Below the pieces are notes generated by a model. That model did not search any database and was not told the DNA's origin. It worked only from the letters and a program-made list of their open reading frames with translations. Made by a program: the position numbers and the translations under genes. A stretch of DNA of 64,000 nt from the NCBI GenBank assembly GCA_025529335.1, contig JAMYHX010000009.1, positions 124,001-188,000 of the forward strand, in the 5' to 3' direction. The DNA is from Rhizopus sp. PT2906. Lineage: Eukaryota > Mucoromycota > Mucoromycetes > Mucorales > Rhizopodaceae. Shown here piece after piece: positions 55,848-64,000 of the stretch (position 1 is its first letter; each line of letters begins with the position of its first letter).

Positions 55848-57976
55848 TTATACACTACTTTCGGAGGAGGGAGTTTCCTCTTCAGTTTTAAGCGTTATTT
55901 GACTTTGTGAGAATGGGAATATTCTTCTTTTCCTTTGAATAGCATCTAATGTTTTAGGTGCTCTGCCAATAACGTTCAGTTTTCTATTTTGGACAATTTT
56001 GAAGTATTGCTTTTCATTAAAGTATTTGAGTGCTTCCCAAGTAGGATTCAAAAATGAAAGCCTTTTTTCTAACATGCCAAGGTTTTCTGTAAAAAGAATA
56101 TAAATACATTTTCTAGATGAAGTCGAATATGACTTACGTTTTCCTATACCGCCTTGAGAAGAAACACCATGAAGAGGTTTTGTAGGAGGAGCAATGAGAC
56201 CCTTTGTACCCTGAGCAAGAGGATCCTTACCCTTTTCAAGACGACAAATATTACGAGCAATACAGACACCAGCAATTGTAGCAGCATATGCTGTCTTTTC
56301 TTCAATCACGTTGGTGATATCACCTCCAGCAAAGATATGATTGTACTTCCAATGTTCGATCTGAAGAGTAGGTTTGACCCGAACGTACCCGCGATTATCG
56401 AGACAAATGTCAAGACAGGACTCATTTGTGGAATTTAAGAGAATATCTGTGTTCACTTTGACACCTGTCGCAAGAAGCACAACGTACTCCTTACGAGAAT
56501 AAATGCGACCGCTTGATCCGTAATAGGCTTCATCATTTTCGTCACTTCCGATGGCTGTGATACGTTCATTCAGGACGATATCGACTCCTAAATTGACCAA
56601 GAACTCGTGGGCCTTGCGTTTTTGTTTGAGCGGGAATCGGTGTAGTACCTCGGAAAGAGAGTCGACCAGGACCACTTTAGTGTCACGCTGTGCTGCCAGG
56701 GACTTTTGACGGATAGCAGCGGCAAGTTCACATCCAACGAGACCAGCTCCAACGATGAGAACTTTCTTGGCTTGAGTAATTTCACGAGAAATCTTTCTGA
56801 GATTAGCTGTTCGATAGAGAGAGGACGAGTCGGTTGACTTTAGTTGGTTAGCATAAGATGTACCGGTGCAGAGGACCAAGTAATCAAAATGAATCTATAT
56901 ATAGAAATAAGCTAAAGTCTACTAGAAAGAAATTTAAAGTACCACTTCATCATTCACTTTAACGCTTTTCGCGTCGTTGAGAATGTCGCTTGCGTAGCCA
57001 ATAACGACTTTGCCGTTCTTGACATAGGATTCATGCGTAAATCGTAATGATGTGGATCGTTCAGGATTAACAATTTTGGAAACAATTCCAGGGGTGTACT
57101 CGAATGAGTCTGTAAAGTATAGGTTAGGGCACTGTGTTGTAAGACTGCTGCGTGATTACCTTTTGCGTCTATCAATGTAACATGAAACCTAGACATGGGA
57201 TCAAGTATGGACGCAACTGTGAATCCCTAAAAGGAAATGAAGTTTAAGTATGTAATTGAAAGATAATTAACTATACACGTCTTACTGTAAATCCCCCGCC
57301 GATGATGACAACTCGTTTTTGATCCTTGGTGGGTTCTTTATATAGTTTACTCTGTAATGAACTATTCGATTAAAAGATTAATCCAACTTTATAAGCATGT
57401 GCTTATGTGTATGTGTACCTTGAAGCTGCAAGTGACGTGCCGAGAAATTCAGAGAACTTTACATGCTACAAGAAACCATATGATTTAGACACAATGTTTT
57501 GTACAAAATGATATATTGCATTACCAGTGATGCCAAGACTTCCTGCTCAGTGTTATTCAAGACATCAACAGCATCATCTCGAGTAATAACGGCCCATTGA
57601 AGTGAATTGAGTTTTTCTTTAACTTCTTGCTTGGTTGAAACGTTCAGTTCCATAGGAGAGCCCGGTTCTATAAAGTTGTGGTAGATTCTGTTCATTAAAA
57701 ATTAATGAGGTGTTCATTGTTATAATGCAATAAATGTAACCTGAATAAAGTATCTTCAATGTCTTTAGGACGATTTGATTCATGTCTCAATTGATTGACT
57801 GCTTCAATGAAAAGTAAGTACTCCTGAGACCAATTCTTTTTGAGATAGTATTCAAAGGAATGAAGGAGAGTTGGATCTTTGAGTACATCATGAAAGGTGA
57901 TAGTTGATAGAACAGAAGGTGTTATGCTTGCATAGCTTTCTGTTGATCTATGACTGTTTTGCTTTAATTTGTCCAT
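55848..57976 (-). CDS. RGS domain fused to an AIF/AMID-type FAD-dependent oxidoreductase
   Basis: Eight exons (57741-57976, 57525-57687, 57419-57465, 57286-57349, 57160-57226, 56943-57109, 56138-56894, 55848-56086) stay in phase over 579 residues. Residues about 28-150 are a complete RGS fold: TFHDVLKDPTLLHSFEYYLK, WSQEYLLFIEAVNQL, IYHNFIEPGSPMELNV and KFSEFLGTSL. After a short link (KLYKEPTKDQKR) comes an FAD Rossmann fold VVIIGGGFTGFTVASILDP. A second NAD(P)H Rossmann fold VLIVGAGLVGCELAAAI and the FAD block HIFAGGDITN follow. The oxidoreductase half resembles AIFM2/FSP1 and fungal AMID or NDH-2-like proteins. RGS domains speed GTP hydrolysis on G-alpha. Fusion of the two is unusual and inferred from continuous splicing; no stop or promoter gap separates them. 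Confidence 0.85.
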
Positions 57977-60370
57977 AATGAAGAAGGAAGGAAAAGGATT
58001 GTTTGGAATTTGTCATGTCAAAATGTTCGTATTTATTCTTTTGTAAGAAATCGTACAAAAAATAAAGTGTGAAACCTGATTTCAATCCGAAATTTTCCTG
58101 AATGATTTTTTTACAAAGGAGGGCTTCCCTTTATTTTACATATACAGTATATCATGAATCAATGAGGGGACAAATGATGAGGACATGAATGGTTGATTTA
58201 CAACTGGAAGAAAGGACAGAGACCTACTGTTCTGTCTATGTCTATAATGTGCTCATATGCGAACGTGGATAACCTAGGATGATTTTTTTTTCATTGATGT
58301 AACTGTTTAATTGACATGCTATTATTAGTAGAACCCTTCTGCCACGCGCTCGGCACAGGTGGCATAATTTCATAGATACACAAAGTACACAGTGTCTTTC
58401 CATAATTGGACTGCTGCAATTGATTTACTAGCAACCCGCATTTTCATAGAATTTACTATTCATTCCACTCTCAGCAACAATAACGAAGAGATCACGCAAT
58501 GTCAGTGTATTTATAAATAAAAGTGCGTCTTTTTTTTTGGTATATTATCTATAATTATCCGTCGATCGCCCTAATTTGTATATATTTCCTTCTTTCCCCA
58601 AATATTTTTTCCTTTTTCCAAATGTCAACTCACGTGCATATGACAAAGCTAGTCTTGTTTGCTATTTCATGCCAAATCACCTGATCTGAGCTTAAAAAGG
58701 AATCCATGGTTTGTTACTGACGTTTTATCAGGTGCTTTTTATTTTACTGATCGAAACCAAAAGTGGGGGTTCCGGACAATACAATGTCTTTCAAGAGCGG
58801 AATAGATAACGATAATAGAGAGTTAATTGAGTTTATGATCTAGACCATTTAATGTTACTAAACATACTACTTGATTTTATCTGGTTTTATAATGTCTATT
58901 GTGGCCACACCCCCAATCGTTCCTATAAAAGTGCCTTGTATGAAGCACTCGATTGTTGGGTCAACATTTTCCCCCAATGACTAAAGTGTTTAGCTAATCA
59001 GAAAAGATCACAATGTATATCAAATTACATCTGACGCCCATTGGCTATTACCGTGGAATGATAATCTTTACTTAATAAAAAAGAAGTTACCATGGAAACT
59101 GACTGTCATAGAAACTGACCTTAATTCACAGTTCGTGCACCCACTCTGCTTATTCAACAATGATAGAAGCAATAACCACATATTTATGACAGCTAACAGC
59201 AGGGCCAAGCAGCTTGATTTTTACTAAGCAAAGTTCTTCTTTATTTGGCTAACAAGGCAGTGATTGATAAGAAACCACACATTGTCTTATCCCCAAATAG
59301 CAATAGCTATTGCTGATTTCGAAATATTACTGGCAGTGAATCAAGACATGTATGATTGGTAAAAAAAGTAGTATAATATCATTGGTCATTGAGATGTTTT
59401 TGCTGTAAAGCACTCTTGTTGTTCTATTGTAGCTGGTCGAATGCTTTCTGTTGGAATCAGATAGGCTGGTACCTTACTCATTTTTGGAGATTTTTGCTCT
59501 TTCTTACTAGAAATGTCTTTATGCTACGTGTCTTTGAAAGAATATCAGCGTTTATTTACAAACATGGATTCCGAAGAAGAACTGAGTACGCTCAAGAAAT
59601 GAGTCATCCGAGAATATATTCATTTTTGCTTCCCGTCATTGACCTAAACCTCTCCCTCACTACCTTTGACGCGCTTCTAATAGGTATGGTTGAGTGTATA
59701 GGCTGTAGCGCCCTTGATATAAACTGGTTGATGCATTGGTGATCATTGATTTGTTTATACATTACGTATAAACCAGCGTTGTTTTGGAGTGCTGTGTTTC
59801 GTATTGCTGTCATACGAAAACGAAGTTCATTCTCAATTAATTTTGATCTAGTTTTAGATGACAGAAGCATTCAAGCTTTTTTTTTTTAGCAATATGATAG
59901 CTGAAAAACGATGTACCCTATAGACAGCATAATGCTTAGCTTAGGTTGTGCTACGAATTTAAGAACCTTACATTAGTTAGCATGCATGTTTGTAACTATA
60001 AGCAGTGCACGTCCTTAACGTGATTCATTGCTTAGTTTGAAATCGACACCAGTTAGCTAAATTTCGCTTTTCTTAAAATTCTGTAACTTGTAGTCAATTT
60101 CTTTGTAGCAAATCATAATCAGATTACAAAAAGGCATTAGTTTAGTTTATTGATAGTGACTCTCATGTGTAGAATAAAGGTATTGACAAGGAGTTGCTTT
60201 AGCCAAAGCTCATCTGTAAATGAATCTGACTATGTGACTTGGTTTGCGCGATTATTGCTCCCCAGATGTCTCAAAATTATAAAAAGCTAAATGCAAAGGT
60301 CCAATTGAAAGTCAAATCACATATTTTTTACTCTTTCTTTTTCTATTTTTATTTTATAAACAAACACATT
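57977..60370. other. 2.4-kb intergenic region, no intact gene
   Basis: Between the divergent RGS-oxidoreductase and Ctr genes. It is AT-rich with only short frames. A minus frame at 59604-59870 (segments HQCINQFISRALQPIHS and RERFRSMTGSKNEYIL) has a protein-like composition and may be a TE relic. I cannot assign it. Confidence 0.5.
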
Positions 60371-61049
60371 ATGGATCATTCAGGACACGATATGAGTGGC
60401 ATGACTCAAACTGCAACATCTACAGCAACTGCTGCTACTGCAACACCCACTGCGAGTCATGGTATGAGCCATATGATGATGGGAGCCATGGGCACCTTCC
60501 ACTGGGGCACAAAAGGCGACGGCATATGGATCAATACCTGGGTACCTAATTCGGAAGGAGCCTATATTGGTGCCTGCTTTGGCCTGTTCTTTATGGCTGT
60601 TCTCTCTCGTGGTCTTCCAGCCATTGAAGCGTACTATGTTACCTGGAGAATGTTACGCGCCAACAAGACAAATCAATTAGACACCAGTATCAACGTAAGT
60701 TCCTTTTTTATATTTATTTATCATTCTTAACTTTACTTATAATGAAATATGGTAGGAATCAGCACAGGTTGATATTGAAAAAACACCCGCACAAAACTTT
60801 TTAAGGAGCAATGCATTATACCCTTCTCCTCTCAAATTACCTACCGTTCCTCCCTTCTCATGGAAAGCCGACACCATTAGAAGTCTACTATCTGCGTTCT
60901 CATCATTCATCAGTTACTTGCTCATGATGGTCGTCATGACTGGAAACGGTGGATTTTTCTTTATTATCATTGGTGGTATATTCGTAGGCGAATTGGCATT
61001 TGGTAGATATAAAGCACTGGGTGGCTTTGCTAATGAGCATGAACATTAA
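60371..61049 (+). CDS. Ctr-family high-affinity copper transporter
   Basis: Two exons (60371-60694, 60756-61049) give 205 residues. The N-terminus is Met/His-rich (MDHSGHDMSGM, HGMSHMMMGAMG), the extracellular copper-capturing segment of Ctr proteins. Three membrane helices follow: IGACFGLFFMAVLS, then SYLLMMVVMTGNGGFF carrying the M-x3-M pore motif, and the last with the G-x3-G packing motif in IIIGGIFVGELAFG. The cytosolic loop lies between helices 1 and 2. It imports Cu(I) as a homotrimer. A plasma-membrane or vacuolar location cannot be decided from sequence. The short C-tail ends in NEHEH, where Ctr1 has HCH. Confidence 0.96.
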
Positions 61050-62788
61050 TTGTGCATATCCCCTTTTATTTCATTATATTCCATGTATTTTTATTCATGT
61101 GTATCACTATTATTTGTTTATTATTATGCTTAATTTCCCCCCCCCTTTACTCCCTCTTTTTATTACAATTGTTCTATAAAACAAAATACGCCTTTCTTTA
61201 TTTAATCAAATCTTGAACGTGCATCATGTGTATGATCTTCTTGAAAGAAGCTGGTCTTGTTGTACTTTCCATTTTTATTTGGCATGCTTATCACATACTG
61301 TATTTTTATTAATTATTGACATTAATTTTATAAAATGTTGTCATAAAATAAAAAAATTATTTGCGTAAAAAGACGACAAAGAAAAATATGCTTGAATAAA
61401 ACGACATCATGTCAAAAGAGAGAGAGAGAGAGATAATGAGTATATGTAGAAAAAGAGAGAAACATATGTTAGTATTAGAGCATATATCCTAATATTAGTC
61501 TTACTTACCACCAAGGTGTATTCTGGGGAGAGTAGCGATAACTACCCAGGATAGTTTAAACAAAAAAAAAGGAACGGAGGACAAAGAGAGCCCAGAGCAC
61601 AAGAAGAGGCAATTGGGAGAACGTTCCAGGTATACGCGCCAGAGAGCAAAAAGGGCGGGACAAGCGAGTCAGAGCAAGAACCATGAGGACAGGCTAGTTT
61701 TGATTGGTGAATCTTTGAACACTCAGAGGGATACTTGATAACTGCTGTAAAGAAGCAAAAAAAGGACTCAATTAAAATGGGTTTTTATACTTTTTTTTTT
61801 CTTTTACAAACAAGTTTCAGGATCGGGTACTTGGAACAAAGAAATCGTATCAAATAGGAGCAATCTGCTTCGTGACCATTCAAGAATATGCATTGTCAAA
61901 TATGACTACATGTTCTTCTGATTTCATGGAAAGACCGAATAAAGAATTTAAACTTTTACAAACAGACTAAAGAGGGCTATTTCTAATATTAAGTTAATTT
62001 CAACTCCAAGGCAGCCCACTTGTTAATATTACGAAAATATTCTTGGCGACGACGAATTTACATTTCATGCAACATGAATTTTGTTCTCACCATGGGTGTA
62101 TTTATTTTCGATCACAGGCGAATTTACTTTCCGGAAAGAGTGTATAACATTGTAAGTGACTTGAATAAGTTATAAGAGTCGGACAGCAGTCCGATTAACA
62201 TCAAAAGACGCGTTTGTCTAAAGAGAACAAGGTAAATAGGATTTAGGGCTTGCGTGAGGAATGGACTACGTAGGTCATTACGCAAAATTGCTCTTGCCTT
62301 TAAATGTACAGTTTGCAGTCAATGAGGCATTGTGTGATACAGACCGTGTTGAAAAGAGTGACTGGACTGCATTTTGATACGGAGTTCGCAACTGTCGGCA
62401 TAAAACATCCTCTCTTCGGGGCCCCTTTGAAAGAAGACCTTGTTGCGTCTGTATGCATTTATACAATTCAAAATATCATGTATACTAGGTTGTTAGCACA
62501 AGCAATCGCTTACAAATTATAAACTGGGGGGTTTTCTCTTTTTTAATACCAAAAAAATAACTATTTAAATAAATCACTCAGCCCCCTTTTTTTTTATAAA
62601 CATGGAACTAAGGCATATTCACATATCTGGCGATAAAGAGTGAGCTTACCTGCAAAAGCTTTTAAATGACAGCCCAAATGCATCTAATCTATATGATAAT
62701 CAGAATCCCGACAGTCACAGGAGCACAAAAGCCCAAAAGTTTCTCATGCTCATTGCTCCCATCACCTTCTTTTTATCTCACGTTTCTT
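61050..62788. other. 1.7-kb intergenic region, no intact gene
   Basis: Includes a purine-rich GC-higher patch (about 61560-61700) and opposing short frames at 62278-62522 of unclear meaning. An (AG)n tract lies at about 61419-61432. No RNA gene was recognised. Confidence 0.5.
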
Positions 62789-64000
62789 ATGGACTATTCT
62801 AAATACTTGAGCGAGCAAAGCAAGGCGAGACAGCCTTCACCCAGTAAAATCTTTTATCCCAAAACAGAAAAAATTGAACGCTTATTTACTGTGATTTTTT
62901 TTTTTTTTCCTTGCATAGTTCGTGCCCTTCAACCTTTCCTTCATGATCCCAATATAGTATGGATAGACTTTTTACTATGCGAAAAAGATATTTATTCTGT
63001 CATGTAGATAAGCTTGGGTGCAGGACAGCCTAATCCATCAACATTTCCTTTCAAAAGCATGACCGTCACTCTCGAGTCTGGCGAAACTCTGCAAATGGGC
63101 CAACAGCTATTTCGACGCTGCTTGTCTTATGATCTTACGGTAAATGACTACAGTATGTCCAGAACTTAACTGACACATACCTCTTACAGTCAGGACTCCC
63201 ACAACTGAACTCATGGTTAAGACAGCTGCAAGAAATTGAACATAAACCCAAGCATGAGGATTTTGCTCTCTCGATTGGCGTCGGATCACAAGATTTGTTG
63301 ACAAAGGTAAAATATCCTTCATTGAGAGGAGCAAATACTGACACTCACCCTAGGCGTTCGAAATGGTAATTGATCCTGGCACTCCTATCTTAGTCGAAGA
63401 TCCATCCTATACAGGCGCTCTTGCCTTTTTGAAAACCCAGCCATGCAAATTGATCGGTGTCGCAACTGATGCTTATGGTTTGATACCAGAGGCGCTAGAT
63501 GAGGTTTTGAGTAAATGGACCGACGGTAAAAAACCGAATGTACTTTACACTATCCCATGTGGTGGAAATCCTACTGGTGCGACAGCAACACTTGAACGTA
63601 AACAAAAGGTCTATGCTGTCTGTCAAAAGCACGATCTGCTCATTTTGGAAGACGATCCTTATTACTATCTGCAGTTCACGTCTCGTGTTCCTTCTTATTT
63701 CTCAATGGACCAAGATGCTCGTGTGTTGAGATTTGATAGTATGAGCAAGGTACTTTCATCTGGCCTGCGTATTGGCTGGGTGACAGGTCCTGCCGAACTT
63801 GTTCGTCGTATCGATCTTCATACAATGGTAATAACCTTGTAAATTACATTCTTTTCCGCTGGTTATCTCATTAGGTGTATAGGTAACGAACCTTCAGTCT
63901 TCAGGTGTGCCTCAATTGATGGCTTATGAACTCTTGAACACATGGGGTCATGATGGATTCTTTAAACATGTGAATAGTGTAGCCGATTTTTATAGAACCA
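62789..64000 (+). CDS. Aminoadipate/aromatic aminotransferase (Aro8/AADAT type), 3' end outside window
   Basis: Exons 62789-62843, 62919-62956, 63008-63139, 63190-63306, 63354-63827 and 63883-64000 (cut by the window) stay in frame. It is a class I/II PLP aminotransferase. Motifs are MDYSKYLSEQSKARQPSPIR at the start, ISLGAGQPNPSTFPF, NVLYTIPCGGNPTGATATLE and LEDDPYYYLQF. The PLP-lysine block is DSMSKVLSSGLRIGW. The order and wording match kynurenine/2-aminoadipate and fungal Aro8-like aromatic aminotransferases, used in lysine synthesis and in Phe/Tyr/Trp transamination. About 310 residues are visible of an expected 450-480. A separate short frame upstream (62666) is not needed. Confidence 0.93.

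Noticed and set aside
57226..57349. Split of the RGS and oxidoreductase into two genes
   Set aside because: Splice phases match across all junctions, there is no start codon with a promoter-sized gap, and the flavin loop itself is divided by one of the introns. Kept as the main test of the fusion finding.

Overview
The window looks like nuclear DNA of an early-diverging filamentous fungus, most likely Mucoromycotina (Mucorales-like). The evidence is compact AT-rich DNA, introns of about 45-80 nt with GTAAG/GTAAA donors in almost every gene, a type III glutamine synthetase, and Mucorales-style transposon relics (a LINE reverse-transcriptase tail, a Helitron N-terminus and a Fanzor nuclease). 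The host assignment is inference, because no rRNA or tRNA marker was seen. I rebuilt exon structures by hand; nearly all genes close into full-length proteins of the usual family length.

Layout. 1-7.6 kb: the tail of an unrecognised gene, a mut-7/EXD3 3'-5' exonuclease, a UPF0658 membrane protein, a PWI splicing factor and a BRAP2/ETP1 ubiquitin ligase. 8.3-19 kb: a short S1-repeat Rrp5-like protein without its TPR half, a WW protein, the nucleoporin Nup58/Nup49, complex III subunit QCR7 and a dynein light intermediate chain (DLIC). 19.1-23.7 kb: a large palindromic insertion with two perfectly identical 1,495-bp inverted arms, bordered by a 15-bp direct repeat and lying only about 60 bp upstream of the DLIC start codon. 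24.8-34.5 kb: Nup214/Nup159, type III glutamine synthetase and RPA1. 35-48 kb: O-acetylhomoserine sulfhydrylase, a DHHC palmitoyltransferase, a small TATA-led ORF, an UNC93-like transporter, the Syo1/HEATR3 importer, a secreted zincin protease and Atg13. 49.4-51.6 kb: a decayed Helitron Rep/helicase N-terminus joined head-to-tail to a decayed Fanzor (eukaryotic TnpB-like) nuclease. 52-64 kb: the Lsg1 GTPase, U2AF35, an RGS domain fused to an AIF/AMID-type flavoprotein, a Ctr copper transporter and the 5' part of an aminoadipate/aromatic aminotransferase.

Functionally this is mostly housekeeping: nuclear pores (Nup58, Nup214), ribosome synthesis (Rrp5-like, Syo1, Lsg1), splicing (PWI protein, U2AF35), nitrogen and sulfur assimilation (GSIII, Met17-type enzyme, aminotransferase), autophagy (Atg13) and copper uptake (Ctr). 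No operon-like logic is expected. The accessory signals are the palindrome with its 23-bp-period array and frameshifted central gene, the Helitron-Fanzor chimera, the RGS-flavoprotein fusion, the shortened Rrp5-like gene and a diverged dispersed repeat present twice.
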